DNA of 64,000 nt. It comes from Mycobacterium avium subsp. avium (GTDB lineage Bacteria; Actinomycetota; Actinomycetes; Mycobacteriales; Mycobacteriaceae). The notes beneath the pieces are model-generated. The model was not told where the DNA came from. It searched no databases and saw only the letters and a list, made by a program, of their open reading frames with translations. A program made the position numbers and the translations under genes. The stretch is taken from assembly GCF_009741445.1 (NCBI RefSeq), contig NZ_CP046507.1:1426001-1490000 (forward strand), written 5' to 3'. Shown piece by piece: positions 18,033-30,843 of the stretch; within the stretch, counting starts at the first letter, position 1; each line of letters begins with the position of its first letter.

Positions 18033-18671
18033 GTGGTCGAGGCGGGACGACGATTGCGCGACGCTGCCGAGCAGCTGCTGGTCGACCCGGTCGGGGCTGC
18101 CCGCCGGCTGCTGGGCGCCACCCTGACCGGACGGGGCGTGAGCGGGGTCATCGTCGAGGTCGAGGCGTACGGGGGAGTCCCCGACGGGCCCTGGCCCGAC
18201 GCCGCGGCGCACTCCTACAAGGGGCTGCGGGCCCGCAACTTCGTCATGTTCGGCCCGCCCGGGCGGCTCTACACCTACCGCAGCCACGGCATCCACGTCT
18301 GCGCCAACGTGTCCTGCGGGCCCGACGGGACCGCCGCCGCCGTGCTGCTGAGGGCCGCCGCCCTCGAGGACGGCACCGACGTCGCGCGCGGCCGCCGCGG
18401 CGAGTTGGTGCACACCGCGGCGCTGGCCCGCGGCCCGGGCAACCTGTGCGCCGCCATGGGAATCACCATGGCGGACAACGGAATCGACCTTTTCGACCCG
18501 GACTCGCCGGTGACCGTGCGGCTGCACGAGCCGCTGACCGCGGTGTGCGGGCCGCGGGTCGGGGTCAGCCAGGCCGCCGACCGGCCGTGGCGGCTGTGGC
18601 TGCCCGGGCGCCCGGAGGTGTCGGCCTACCGGCGAAGTCCGCGGGCGCCTGCCCCCGGGACCAGCGACTAA
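18033..18671 (+). CDS. mpg: 3-methyladenine DNA glycosylase (AAG/MPG family)
   Basis: 212 residues, Rv1688 homologue, base-excision repair of alkylated purines. Family motifs: [11 protein letters not shown] with the catalytic Glu, the DNA-contacting [29 protein letters not shown] and [11 protein letters not shown] start at 18033 with GAAAGGGATC upstream. It begins 86 bp from the divergent amt gene, so promoters of both lie in that gap. It ends 11 bp before tyrS and is probably cotranscribed with it, as in M. tuberculosis. Confidence 0.92.
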   Translation: MVEAGRRLRDAAEQLLVDPVGAARRLLGATLTGRGVSGVIVEVEAYGGVPDGPWPDAAAHSYKGLRARNFVMFGPPGRLYTYRSHGIHVCANVSCGPDGTAAAVLLRAAALEDGTDVARGRRGELVHTAALARGPGNLCAAMGITMADNGIDLFDPDSPVTVRLHEPLTAVCGPRVGVSQAADRPWRLWLPGRPEVSAYRRSPRAPAPGTSD

Positions 18672-18682
18672 AGTCGGCGGCG

Positions 18683-19948
<1,266 letters not shown>

Positions 19949-20037
19949 ACCGCCGCCGGCCCGACGGCCGCGCAAAACGCGTACGTGTGCACAATCTTTA
20001 CCTCACCGTGTCGTCGACGTGACCGTGGCCGAGCACT

Positions 20038-20406
20038 GTGGTCACGGTGATTTTCGCGAGGCGGGTGCGGTTGACCGGACTGACCGTGGGGGTGCTCGCC
20101 GGGCTGGCGGCGCTGGCCGGGACGCTGTCGGCGCCGATCCGCGCCGACATGCTGGGCAACGCGTTCCTGTCGGCGCTGACCAACGCCGGGATCGCCTACA
20201 CTCAACCGACCAGCACCATGGCGATGGGACAGTCGGTGTGCCCGAGGCTTTTTGAGCCCGGCGGCTCGTTCGACGCGGTCGCCGCCGACATGGCGCAGCG
20301 CGCCGGAATGTCGTACGAGACCGCGGGCAGGTTCACCATCGTGGCGATCGCGACCTACTGCCCGGCGGTGATCGCGCCGCTGCTCGGTAACCGGCTGGCA
20401 TCCTGA
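20038..20406 (+). CDS. DUF732 secreted protein at the lprJ position, without a lipobox cysteine
   Basis: 122 residues. A hydrophobic N-terminal segment (LTGLTVGVLAGLAALAGTLSA) is a signal peptide or anchor. The DUF732 domain follows (FLSALTNAGIAY, MGQSVCPRLF, AGMSYETAGRFTIVAIATYCPAVI) with its two conserved cysteines. M. tuberculosis lprJ (Rv1690) occupies this position and is annotated as a lipoprotein, but here no Cys follows the hydrophobic stretch, so lipidation is not expected. GTG start at 20038; a second in-frame GTG lies 9 nt on, and neither has a strong RBS. Function unknown; the family is mycobacterial and exported. Confidence 0.8.
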   Translation: MVTVIFARRVRLTGLTVGVLAGLAALAGTLSAPIRADMLGNAFLSALTNAGIAYTQPTSTMAMGQSVCPRLFEPGGSFDAVAADMAQRAGMSYETAGRFTIVAIATYCPAVIAPLLGNRLAS

Positions 20407-20434
20407 GCGCGGGGCGGCCCGTATTCTCGGCAGC

Positions 20435-21229
20435 GTGGTCGACGACAGGCACCCGCAGCGCGGCGAACGGCGGAGCCGACCGGCGTCGTGGTCCGGCCCG
20501 GGTCGTGCCCGCCCCGCCCAGCCGCAGACCCCGGCGCGCCGGGGTGCCCCGCCCGACCGCGCGGCGGCCGACGGGCCGCCGATACCGCCGGGGGTGGAGG
20601 CCAAGCAGCTGGCCCCCGACATCCGCCGCGAGCTGAGCACCCTGGACCGCGCCACCGCCGACGCGGTGGCGCGGCACCTGGTCGCCGCGGGCGAGCTGCT
20701 GGACGAGGACCCCGAGGCGGCGTTGCGCCACGCCCGGGCCGCGCGGGCCCGGTCGTCGCGGATCGCCGCCATCCGCGAGGCGGTCGGCATCGCCGCCTAC
20801 CACTGCGGCGATTGGGCCCAGGCGCTGGCGGAGTTGCGCGCCGCCCGCCGGATGGGCAGCAAGTCCGCGCTGCTGGCCCTGATCGCCGATTGCGAACGCG
20901 GACTCGGCCGTCCGGAGCGCGCGATCGAGCTGGCCCGCGGGCCGGAGGCCGCCGAGCTGTCCGGCGACGACGCCGACGAGTTGCGCATCGTCGCCGCCGG
21001 GGCCCGCGCCGACCTCGGCCAGCTGGAGCAGGCGCTGACGATTTTGTCCACGCCGCAACTGGATTCGACCCGCACCGGCTCCACGGCGGCGCGGCTGTTC
21101 TACGCCTACGCCGACACGCTGCTGGCGCTCGGCCGCAACGACGAGGCGCTGCAATGGTTTCTGCATTCCGCGGCCGCCGACCTTGACGGCGTCACCGACG
21201 CCGAAGACCGGGTCAGTGAACTCGCCTGA
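20435..21229 (+). CDS. TPR-like conserved protein (Rv1691 homologue)
   Basis: 264 residues. The first 45 are Arg/Pro/Ala-rich and probably disordered. From about residue 55 the protein is alpha-helical with tetratricopeptide-like pairs (AAYHCGDWAQALAELRAA, LIADCERGLGRPERAIELA, LRIVAAGARADLGQLEQALTIL, LFYAYADTLLALGRNDEALQWF). It is likely a cytosolic scaffold. GTG at 20435 follows the DUF732 stop by 28 bp. It lies in the conserved tyrS-tlyA interval next to the HAD phosphatase and is probably cotranscribed. A specific role is not known. Confidence 0.85.
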   Translation: MVDDRHPQRGERRSRPASWSGPGRARPAQPQTPARRGAPPDRAAADGPPIPPGVEAKQLAPDIRRELSTLDRATADAVARHLVAAGELLDEDPEAALRHARAARARSSRIAAIREAVGIAAYHCGDWAQALAELRAARRMGSKSALLALIADCERGLGRPERAIELARGPEAAELSGDDADELRIVAAGARADLGQLEQALTILSTPQLDSTRTGSTAARLFYAYADTLLALGRNDEALQWFLHSAAADLDGVTDAEDRVSELA

Positions 21230-21230
21230 C

Positions 21231-22253
21231 GTGTCCGGCGTGAAAACCCTTGCGCAGCAACATGATTGCCTGCTGATCGACCTGGACGGGACGGCGTTTC
21301 GCGGGCGTTCGCCCACCGAGGGCGCGGTGCAGGCGTTGGCGAGGCTGCCCGGGCGCGCGTTGTTCGTCACCAACAACGCATCCCGCAGCGCCGGCGAGGT
21401 CGCCGCGCACCTGACCGAGCTCGGCTTCACCGCCACCGCCGACGACGTGGCCACCAGCGCCCAGAGCGCCGCCCACCTGCTGGCCGGCCAGCTGCCGGCC
21501 GGCGCGCCGGTGCTGATCGTGGGCACTGAGGCACTGGCCGGCGAGATCGCGGCCGTCGGGCTGCGCCCGGTGCGCCGCTACGACGACGGCCCCGTCGCCG
21601 TCGTGCAGGGCCTGTCCATGACCATCGGCTGGCCGGACCTCGCCGAGGCGGCGCTGGCCATCCGGGCCGGCGCGGTGTGGGTGGCCGCCAACATCGACCT
21701 CACCCTGCCCACCGAGCGGGGACTGCTGCCCGGCAACGGATCCCTGGTGGCCGCGGTGGCCGCGGCCACCGGCGCCACCCCGCAGGTCGCGGGCAAACCG
21801 GCGCCGGCGCTGCTGCGCGACGCGGCGGCCCGCGGCGACTTCCGCGCGCCGCTGGTGATCGGCGACCGCCTCGACACCGACATCGAGGGCGCCAACGCCG
21901 CCGGGCTGCCCAGCCTGCTGGTGCTCACCGGGGTCAACTCGGCGCGAGACGCGGTGTACGCCAAGCCCGCCCGGCGCCCCACCTACGTCGGCCACGACCT
22001 GCGCGCCCTGCACCAGGACGCCGCGGCGCTGGCGGTGGCGCCGCAGCCGGGCTGGCGGGTCGAGGTCGGCGACACGGCCATCACGGTCAGCGGCGACGGA
22101 CGCGACGACAGGTCGGGCGACGGGCTGTCGGTGGTCCGCGCGGTCGCCAGCGCGGTCTGGGGCTTGCCGGACGCCGGCACGCTGCCCATCCGGGCCGGCG
22201 ACGACCGGGCCCGCGCCGCGTTGGCGCGCTGGTCTTTGGTGCGCACCGACTAG
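21231..22253 (+). CDS. HAD family phosphatase (Rv1692 homologue, glycerol-3-phosphate phosphatase type)
   Basis: About 340 residues. HAD motif I is LLIDLDGTAFRG (Asp nucleophile and Asp+2), motif II LFVTNNASR, motif III the Lys of VAGKPAPALL, and motif IV VIGDRLDTDIEGANAAGL. This is the NagD/PGP-type class with a C2 cap. The M. tuberculosis homologue is recalled as a glycerol-3-phosphate phosphatase in phospholipid recycling. Start choice is uncertain: GTG codons at 21216, 21231 and 21240 are in frame; 21231 follows the upstream stop by one base, while 21240 gives a protein that aligns best with Rv1692 as remembered. A C-terminal extension of about 70 residues follows the HAD core. Confidence 0.9.
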   Translation: MSGVKTLAQQHDCLLIDLDGTAFRGRSPTEGAVQALARLPGRALFVTNNASRSAGEVAAHLTELGFTATADDVATSAQSAAHLLAGQLPAGAPVLIVGTEALAGEIAAVGLRPVRRYDDGPVAVVQGLSMTIGWPDLAEAALAIRAGAVWVAANIDLTLPTERGLLPGNGSLVAAVAAATGATPQVAGKPAPALLRDAAARGDFRAPLVIGDRLDTDIEGANAAGLPSLLVLTGVNSARDAVYAKPARRPTYVGHDLRALHQDAAALAVAPQPGWRVEVGDTAITVSGDGRDDRSGDGLSVVRAVASAVWGLPDAGTLPIRAGDDRARAALARWSLVRTD

Positions 22254-22276
22254 CGGGTGACTAGCGTGGTAACGCG

Positions 22277-22462
22277 ATGAGTATCGATCCCGATCAGATT
22301 CGCGCTGAAATCGACGCCTTGCTGGCCAGGCTGCCCCAGCCGGGGGACACCGAAGACCCCGACAAGGCCCCCTCGCTCGACGAACTCGAAGAGATCGCAC
22401 GCCGGCTCTCCGAGGCGCACGACGTGCTGCTGGCTGCGCTGGAGTCGGCGGAGAAGGGCTGA
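22277..22462 (+). CDS. Small acidic conserved protein (Rv1693 homologue)
   Basis: 61 residues, strongly acidic and helical (IRAEIDALLARLP, then LDELEEIARRLSEAHDVLLAALESAE). ATG start with a weak upstream RBS. It is conserved at this position between the HAD phosphatase and tlyA in mycobacteria. The helical hairpin pattern suggests a small protein-binding factor, but no function is known. It ends 8 bp before tlyA, so it is surely part of the same transcript. Confidence 0.8.
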   Translation: MSIDPDQIRAEIDALLARLPQPGDTEDPDKAPSLDELEEIARRLSEAHDVLLAALESAEKG

Positions 22463-22470
22463 GTGCGCGG

Positions 22471-23280
22471 ATGTCTCGACGCGCCCGCGTTGACGCCGAG
22501 CTGGTCCGGCGCGGCCTGGCCCGGTCGCGCCAGCAGGCCGCGGAGCTGATCGGCGCCGGCAAGGTGAGCATCGACGGGATGCCGGCCCGCAAACCGGGCA
22601 CCGCCGTCGCCGTCACCGCCGCCCTGACCGTCGCCGCGGACGGCGAACGCGGCTGGGTGTCCCGCGGGGCGCACAAACTGCTGGGCGCCCTGGACGCCTT
22701 CGAGATCGCGGTGGCGGGCCGCCGCTGCCTGGACGCCGGCGCGTCGACGGGTGGGTTCACCGAGGTGCTGCTGGACCGCGGGGCGGCCGAGGTGGTCGCG
22801 GTGGACGTGGGCTACGGCCAGCTGGCCTGGTCGCTGCGCAGCGATGCGCGGGTGGTCGTGGTGGAACGGACCAACGTGCGCGACCTGACACCGGAGGCGA
22901 TCGGCGGGCCGGCCGACCTGGTGGTGGCGGACCTGTCGTTCATCTCGCTGTGCACGGTGTTGCCGGCGCTGGCTGGCTGCGCCGCGCCGCACGCGGATAT
23001 CGTTCCCATGGTGAAGCCGCAGTTTGAGGTGGGGAAGGGCCAGGTCGGGCCCGGGGGTGTGGTGAACGACCCCGAATTGCGCGCGCAGGCCGTGCTGTCG
23101 GTCGCCCGGCGCGCCGACGAGCTGGGCTGGCACCCCGTCGACGTCACCGCCAGCCCGCTGCCCGGACCGTCGGGAAACGTCGAATACTTCCTGCGGCTGC
23201 GCGCCCGCACCGACCGCCCGCTGGCCGGCGACGCGCTGTGCCGCGCGGTGCGGCGCGCGGTGGAAAGCGGACCGCAGTGA
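22471..23280 (+). CDS. tlyA: TlyA, rRNA 2'-O-methyltransferase
   Basis: 269 residues. The N-terminal S4 domain (residues 1-60: [20 protein letters not shown]) is followed by an FtsJ/RrmJ-like methyltransferase with SAM motif [16 protein letters not shown], the D/K/E catalytic set in VVADLSF and [14 protein letters not shown]. TlyA methylates 16S C1409 and 23S C1920, and its loss gives capreomycin resistance in M. tuberculosis (established for the family). The ATG at 22471 is 8 bp after the Rv1693-like gene, and the stop overlaps the nadK start (GTGA). Confidence 0.96.
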   Translation: MSRRARVDAELVRRGLARSRQQAAELIGAGKVSIDGMPARKPGTAVAVTAALTVAADGERGWVSRGAHKLLGALDAFEIAVAGRRCLDAGASTGGFTEVLLDRGAAEVVAVDVGYGQLAWSLRSDARVVVVERTNVRDLTPEAIGGPADLVVADLSFISLCTVLPALAGCAAPHADIVPMVKPQFEVGKGQVGPGGVVNDPELRAQAVLSVARRADELGWHPVDVTASPLPGPSGNVEYFLRLRARTDRPLAGDALCRAVRRAVESGPQ

Positions 23281-24203
23281 CCCCGGCCGAGCGCACCGTC
23301 CTGATGGTGGTCCACACCGGCCGCGAAGAAGCAACCGAGACGGCACGCCGGGTGCAGAAGGTGCTGGGCGACAACGGGATTGCGCTGCGCGTGCTGTCCG
23401 CCGAGGCGGTCGACCGGGGGCCGCTGCACCTGGCGCCCGACGACATGCGGGCCATGGGCGTCGAGATCGAGGTGGTCGACGCCGACCCGCTGGCCGCCCG
23501 CGGCTGCGAGCTGGTGCTGGTGCTCGGCGGCGACGGCACGTTTCTGCGGGCCGCGGAATTGGCGCGCAACGCCGACATCCCGGTGCTCGGCGTCAACCTC
23601 GGCCGGATCGGTTTTCTGGCCGAGGCCGAAGCCGAGGCCATCGACAAGGTGCTGGAACACGTTGTGGCGCGCGACTATCGGGTGGAGAACCGGATGACGC
23701 TCGACGTCGTGGTGCGCCATCAGGGCACGGTGTCCGACCACGGCTGGGCGCTCAACGAAGTCAGCCTGGAAAAAGGCCCGCGGCTCGGGGTGCTCGGGGT
23801 GGTGGTCGAGATCGACGGCCGGCCGGTGTCGGCCTTCGGCTGCGACGGCGTGCTGGTGTCGACGCCCACCGGATCCACCGCGTACGCGTTCTCCGCGGGC
23901 GGCCCGGTGCTCTGGCCCGACCTGGAGGCAATCCTGGTGGTGCCCAACAACGCTCACGCGCTGTTCGGTCGGCCCATGGTCACCAGCCCGGCCGCCACCA
24001 TCGCGATCGAGATCGAGGCCGACGGCCACGACGCCCTGGTGTTCTGCGACGGTCGCCGCGAGATGCTGATACCGGCCGGCAGCCGGATCGAGGTCAAACG
24101 GTGTGACACCGCGGTGAAGTGGGCCCGGCTGGACAGCGCCCCGTTCACCGACCGGCTGGTGCGCAAGTTCCGGCTTCCGGTGACCGGGTGGCGCGGCAAC
24201 TGA
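23277..24203 (+). CDS. nadK: NAD kinase
   Basis: 308 residues, ATP- or polyphosphate-dependent phosphorylation of NAD to NADP (ppnK, Rv1695). The catalytic GGDGT motif is in [17 protein letters not shown], the NE motif in [10 protein letters not shown], and the third signature in [17 protein letters not shown]. The GTG at 23277 overlaps the tlyA stop and gives a length close to the M. tuberculosis enzyme; the open frame extends 13 codons upstream but with no start better than this one. It is coupled to tlyA upstream and followed by recN after 25 bp. Confidence 0.96.
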   Translation: MTPAERTVLMVVHTGREEATETARRVQKVLGDNGIALRVLSAEAVDRGPLHLAPDDMRAMGVEIEVVDADPLAARGCELVLVLGGDGTFLRAAELARNADIPVLGVNLGRIGFLAEAEAEAIDKVLEHVVARDYRVENRMTLDVVVRHQGTVSDHGWALNEVSLEKGPRLGVLGVVVEIDGRPVSAFGCDGVLVSTPTGSTAYAFSAGGPVLWPDLEAILVVPNNAHALFGRPMVTSPAATIAIEIEADGHDALVFCDGRREMLIPAGSRIEVKRCDTAVKWARLDSAPFTDRLVRKFRLPVTGWRGN

Positions 24204-24228
24204 CGGCGCGAACGGGATTGCGACTGCC

Positions 24229-25998
24229 ATGCTGACCGAAATCCGCATCGAGTCACTGGGGGCGATCAGCGCCGCGGTCGGGGAGTTCGACCGCGGCCTG
24301 ACGGTGTTGACCGGCGAGACCGGCACCGGCAAGACCATGGTGGTCACCGGCCTGCACCTGCTGGGCGGGGCCCGCGCCGACGCCACCCGGGTGCGCTCCG
24401 GCGCCAACCGGGCGATCGTCGAAGGCCGTTTCACCACAACGGATCTCGACGAAGCCCTGGTGGTCAGGCTGGACGAGATGCTGGACGCCTCCGGGGCGGA
24501 ACGCGACGAGGACGGCAGCGTGATCGCGCTGCGCTCGGTCAACCGCGACGGGCCGTCGCGCGCGTACCTGGGCGGGCGCAGCGTGCCCGCCAAATCGCTG
24601 GGCGACTTCACCGCCGAACTGCTGACCCTGCACGGGCAGAACGACCAGTTGCGACTGATGCGGCCCGAGGAGCAGTGCGGCGCGCTGGACCGGTTCGCCA
24701 AGGCCGGCCCCGCGCTGGAGCGCTACACCAAACTGCGCGACGCCTGGCTGTCGGCGCGACGCGACCTCGCCGACCGCCGCAACCGGATGCGCGAACTCGC
24801 GCTGGAGGCCGACCGGCTGACCTTCGCGCTGGGCGAGATCGACGCCGTCGGCCCGCAACCCGGCGAGGACGACGCCCTGGTCGCCGAGATCATGCGGCTC
24901 TCGGAACTGGACACCCTGCGCGAGGCCGCCGCCGCGGCCCGCGCGGCGCTGTCCGCCGACGACGCCGACGGCTCCGGTCTGTCCGCCGTCGACACGCTCG
25001 GAAAGGCAAGGGCCGCACTGGAATCCACCGACGATCCCAAGCTGCTGGCGCTGGCCGGCCAGATCGGCGAGGTGTTGACCGTGGTGGTCGACGCCGCCGG
25101 CGAGCTGGCCGGTTTCCTGGAGGAACTACCGGTCGACGCCAGCGCGCTGGAAGCCAAGCTGGCCCGGCAGTCCGAGCTGCGCGGCCTCACCCGCAAGTAC
25201 GCCGCCGACATCGACGGCGTGCTGGCCTGGGCGCGGGAGTCGCGGGAGCGACTCGCCCAACTCGACGTCTCCGAGGAGGGTCTGAGCGCGCTGGCCGCCC
25301 GCGTCGAGGAGCTCGGCCGCGAATTGGCCGGGGCCGCAGCCGATCTCAGCACCATCCGGCGCAAGGCCGCCAAGCGGCTGGCCAAGGAGGTCACCGCCGA
25401 GCTGTCCGGGCTGGCGATGGCCGACGCGCAGTTCAGCATCGACGTGAGCACCGACGTCGTGCCCGCCGGCTCCGGCTCCGACGATGCGGCGGTGCTGACG
25501 CTGCCGTCGGGCGAGCGGGTGCGGGCCGGCGCCGACGGCATCGACCAGGTCGAGTTCGGCTTCGCCGCACACCGCGGGATGGATCGGCTGCCGCTGGCCA
25601 AGAGCGCCTCCGGCGGCGAGCTGTCCCGGGTGATGCTGGCGCTCGAAGTGGTGCTGGCCGCCTCCCGCAAGGAGACCGTCGGCACCACCATGGTGTTCGA
25701 CGAGGTGGACGCCGGCGTGGGCGGTCGGGCAGCGGTCCAGATCGGGCGGCGGCTGGCCCGGCTGGCCCGCACCCACCAGGTCATCGTCGTCACGCATCTG
25801 CCGCAGGTCGCGGCCTACGCCGACGTCCACCTGGTGGTGCACGGCGCCGGGCCGCGCGGGACCAGCGTGGTGCGCCGGGTCACCGGCGACGAGCGGGTGG
25901 CCGAGCTGGCGCGGATGCTGGCCGGGCTCGGCGAGTCCGACAGCGGCCGCGCGCACGCCCGCGAGCTGCTCGACGCCGCCCAGAAGGAAGAGATCTAA
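24229..25998 (+). CDS. recN: DNA repair protein RecN
   Basis: 589 residues, SMC-like ATPase recruited to DNA double-strand breaks. Walker A LTGETGTGKTMVV is near residue 30, followed by the Q-loop region LHGQNDQLRLM. The central part (about 150-360) is a coiled coil rich in Ala, Glu and Arg. The ABC signature SGGELSRVMLALE and Walker B TTMVFDEVDAGVGG are in the C-terminal head, with the H-loop in IVVTHLPQVAAYA. All ATPase elements are intact. ATG 24229. It follows nadK in what looks like one long operon from tyrS or mpg. Confidence 0.96.
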   Translation: MLTEIRIESLGAISAAVGEFDRGLTVLTGETGTGKTMVVTGLHLLGGARADATRVRSGANRAIVEGRFTTTDLDEALVVRLDEMLDASGAERDEDGSVIALRSVNRDGPSRAYLGGRSVPAKSLGDFTAELLTLHGQNDQLRLMRPEEQCGALDRFAKAGPALERYTKLRDAWLSARRDLADRRNRMRELALEADRLTFALGEIDAVGPQPGEDDALVAEIMRLSELDTLREAAAAARAALSADDADGSGLSAVDTLGKARAALESTDDPKLLALAGQIGEVLTVVVDAAGELAGFLEELPVDASALEAKLARQSELRGLTRKYAADIDGVLAWARESRERLAQLDVSEEGLSALAARVEELGRELAGAAADLSTIRRKAAKRLAKEVTAELSGLAMADAQFSIDVSTDVVPAGSGSDDAAVLTLPSGERVRAGADGIDQVEFGFAAHRGMDRLPLAKSASGGELSRVMLALEVVLAASRKETVGTTMVFDEVDAGVGGRAAVQIGRRLARLARTHQVIVVTHLPQVAAYADVHLVVHGAGPRGTSVVRRVTGDERVAELARMLAGLGESDSGRAHARELLDAAQKEEI

Positions 25999-26006
25999 AA
26001 GGTGCG

Positions 26007-26042
26007 CCTCCCCGGCGCCTCTCCGGCACCTCCCCGGCGCCT
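26007..26042. repeat. Imperfect 22-bp direct repeat downstream of recN
   Basis: The 14-mer CCTCCCCGGCGCCT occurs at 26007-26020 and again at 26029-26042, a 22-bp period, with a third degenerate copy (CTTTCCCCGGCG) after it. Each copy includes the palindrome GGCGCC, so it could fold as a weak terminator between recN and steA. There is no T tract. Confidence 0.5.
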
Positions 26043-26217
26043 TTCCCCGGCGAGCGTCGACTTGTTGACGTCCTCGGGCCCAATGTCCCGCATCGAGTCG
26101 ACGTTCGTGACCGGTTCGGCACCCACCTGTGACTAATGGGACTCTAGATAACTTGTGAGGCTGATGTTACGGCGCGCCTCCCGACCTCGCCGACGCTTCA
26201 CCGACAGAATCGCCCCC

Positions 26218-27399
26218 ATGAAGATGTCAGGCCTGCTTTCCCGAAACACCGACCGGCCCGGAATCGTCGGCACCGCCCGCGTCGACCGGAACATCGACCG
26301 ACTGCTGCGCCGGGTCTGCCCCGGCGACATCGTCGTGCTCGACGTCCTGGACCTGGACCGCATCACCGCCGACGCCCTGGTGGAAGCCGACATCGCCGCC
26401 GTAGTCAACGCCTCCCCGTCGGTCTCGGGCCGCTACCCCAACCTGGGGCCGGAGGTGCTGGTCAACAACGGGGTGACGCTGATCGACGAGGCCGGGCCGG
26501 ACATCTTCAAGAAGGTCAAAGACGGCGCCAAGATCCGCCTGTACGACGGCGGGGTGTACGCCGGCGACCGCCGGCTGGTGCGCGGCACCGAACGCACCGA
26601 GCACGACATCGCCGACCTGATGCGCGAGGCCAAGAGCGGGCTGGCCGCCCACCTCGAGGCGTTCGCCGGCAACACCATCGAGTTCATCAAGAGCGAGAGC
26701 CCGCTGCTGATCGACGGCATCGGCATCCCCGACATCGACGTCGACCTGCGCCGCAGGCACGTGGTGATCGTCGCCGACGAGCCCAGCGCCGAAGAGGACC
26801 TCAAGTCGCTCAAGCCCTTCATCAAGGAGTACCAGCCGGCGCTGATCGGGGTCGGCACCGGCGCGGATGTGTTGCGCAAGGCGGGGTATCGGCCGCAGAT
26901 CATCGTCGGCGATCCCGACCAGATCAGCGCCGACGCGCTCAAGTGCGGCGCCCAGGTGGTGCTGCCCGCCGACGCCGACGGGCACGCCCCCGGGCTGGAA
27001 CGCATCCAGGACCTGGGCGTGGGGGCGATGACGTTCCCGGCCGCCGGCTCGGCCATCGACCTGGCCCTGCTGCTGGCCGATCACCACGGCGCCGCCCTGC
27101 TGGTGACGGCGGGCCACACCGCCAACATCGAGACGTTCTTCGACCGCACCCGCGCGCACAGCAACCCGTCCACCTTCCTGACCCGGCTGCGGGTGGGGGA
27201 GAAGGTGGTGGACGCCAAGGCCGTCGCCACCCTGTACCGCAACCACATCTCGGCGGGCGCCATCGCGCTGCTGGCGCTGACCATGCTGATCGCCGTCATC
27301 GTCGCGCTGTGGGTGTCGCGGACAGACGGTGTGGTGCTGCACTGGGTCACCGACTACTGGAACCACTTCTCGCTGATGGTGCAGAAGTGGGTCACCTAG
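26218..27399 (+). CDS. steA: SteA-like membrane-associated protein (Rv1697 homologue)
   Basis: 393 residues, the same length as Rv1697. The cytoplasmic part resembles a thiamin-pyrophosphokinase-like fold (VGTGADVLRKAGYRPQIIVG, GDPDQIS). A single membrane helix near residue 360 (AGAIALLALTMLIAVIVALW) leaves a short extracytoplasmic tail. The ATG at 26218 (MKMSGLLSRN) was chosen over the longer frame from 26155. In Corynebacterium, SteA and SteB act together in cell separation. The next gene starts immediately after the stop with no gap, so a SteA-SteB/MctB complex is likely. Confidence 0.9.
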   Translation: MKMSGLLSRNTDRPGIVGTARVDRNIDRLLRRVCPGDIVVLDVLDLDRITADALVEADIAAVVNASPSVSGRYPNLGPEVLVNNGVTLIDEAGPDIFKKVKDGAKIRLYDGGVYAGDRRLVRGTERTEHDIADLMREAKSGLAAHLEAFAGNTIEFIKSESPLLIDGIGIPDIDVDLRRRHVVIVADEPSAEEDLKSLKPFIKEYQPALIGVGTGADVLRKAGYRPQIIVGDPDQISADALKCGAQVVLPADADGHAPGLERIQDLGVGAMTFPAAGSAIDLALLLADHHGAALLVTAGHTANIETFFDRTRAHSNPSTFLTRLRVGEKVVDAKAVATLYRNHISAGAIALLALTMLIAVIVALWVSRTDGVVLHWVTDYWNHFSLMVQKWVT

Positions 27400-28353
27400 A
27401 TGATCTCGCTACGCCAACACGCCCTGTCGCTGGCCGCCGTCTTCCTGGCGCTGGCCGTGGGAGTGGTACTGGGCTCCGGCTTCCTGTCCGACACCTTGCT
27501 GTCCAGCCTGCGTGACGAGAAGCGCGACCTGCACACCCAGATCAACGGGCTCAACGACCAGAAGAATGTGCTGAACGAAAAGCTCAGCGCGGCAAACAAT
27601 TTCGACACCCAACTGGCCGGTCGGATGCTGCACGACGCGCTGGGCGGCAAGTCGGTGGTGGTGTTTCGCACCCCGGACGCCAAGGACGACGACGTGGCCG
27701 CGGTGTCGAAGTTCATCGGCCAGGCCGGCGGGACGGTGACCACGACGGTGGCGCTGACCCAGGAATTCGTCGAGGCCAATTCCGCGGAGAAGCTGCAGAC
27801 GGTGGTCAACTCTTCGGTGCTGCCCGCCGGCCAGCAGCTGAGCACCAAGCTCGTCGACCAGGGCTCGCAGGCGGGCGACCTGATGGGAATCGCGTTGTTG
27901 ACCAACGCAACCCCGGCCGGCCCGCCGCCGCCGGAGGTTTCCGAGACCCAGCGCAACACCGTGCTGGCCGCGCTGCGCGACACCGGCTTCATCACCTACC
28001 AGGGCGGCGACCACCTGGGCGCGGCCAACGCCGCGCTGGTCGTCACCGGCGGAGCGCTACCCCAGGACGCCGGCAACCAGGGCGTCAGCGTGGCCCGGTT
28101 CTCGGCCGCGCTGGCCCCGCACGGCTCGGCCACGTTGCTGGCCGGGCGCGACGGATCGGCGACCGGAAGCGCCGCCGTCGCCGTGACCCGCGCCGACGCC
28201 GGGATGAACTCCGCGGTCAGCACCGTCGACAACGTCGACGCCGCGCCGGGCCGCATCACCGCCGTCCTCGGCTTGCACGACCTGATGAACGGCGGCCACC
28301 CCGGGCAGTACGGCACCGGTCACGGCGCCACGTCGATCACGGTCGCTCAGTAG
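27400..28353 (+). CDS. mctB: MctB/SteB copper-transport and envelope protein (Rv1698 homologue)
   Basis: 317 residues. An N-terminal hydrophobic segment (LAAVFLALAVGVVLGSGF) anchors it in the inner membrane or serves as an uncleaved signal, followed by a coiled coil (about 35-65: LRDEKRDLHTQINGLNDQKN) and an extracytoplasmic domain. In M. tuberculosis MctB is required for copper export and virulence, and the corynebacterial homologue SteB works with SteA in cell separation. The start codon abuts the steA stop (TAGATG). No metal-binding Cys or His cluster is obvious. Confidence 0.9.
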   Translation: MISLRQHALSLAAVFLALAVGVVLGSGFLSDTLLSSLRDEKRDLHTQINGLNDQKNVLNEKLSAANNFDTQLAGRMLHDALGGKSVVVFRTPDAKDDDVAAVSKFIGQAGGTVTTTVALTQEFVEANSAEKLQTVVNSSVLPAGQQLSTKLVDQGSQAGDLMGIALLTNATPAGPPPPEVSETQRNTVLAALRDTGFITYQGGDHLGAANAALVVTGGALPQDAGNQGVSVARFSAALAPHGSATLLAGRDGSATGSAAVAVTRADAGMNSAVSTVDNVDAAPGRITAVLGLHDLMNGGHPGQYGTGHGATSITVAQ

Positions 28354-28427
28354 CGGGCGTGTTCCCCGCGGCGCGGCGCCGTGGATGTTAGGGTGGGTTT
28401 CCGTGGGTCGGCAGGCCCAGCTAGTGA

Positions 28428-30839
<2,412 letters not shown>

Positions 30840-30843
<4 letters not shown>

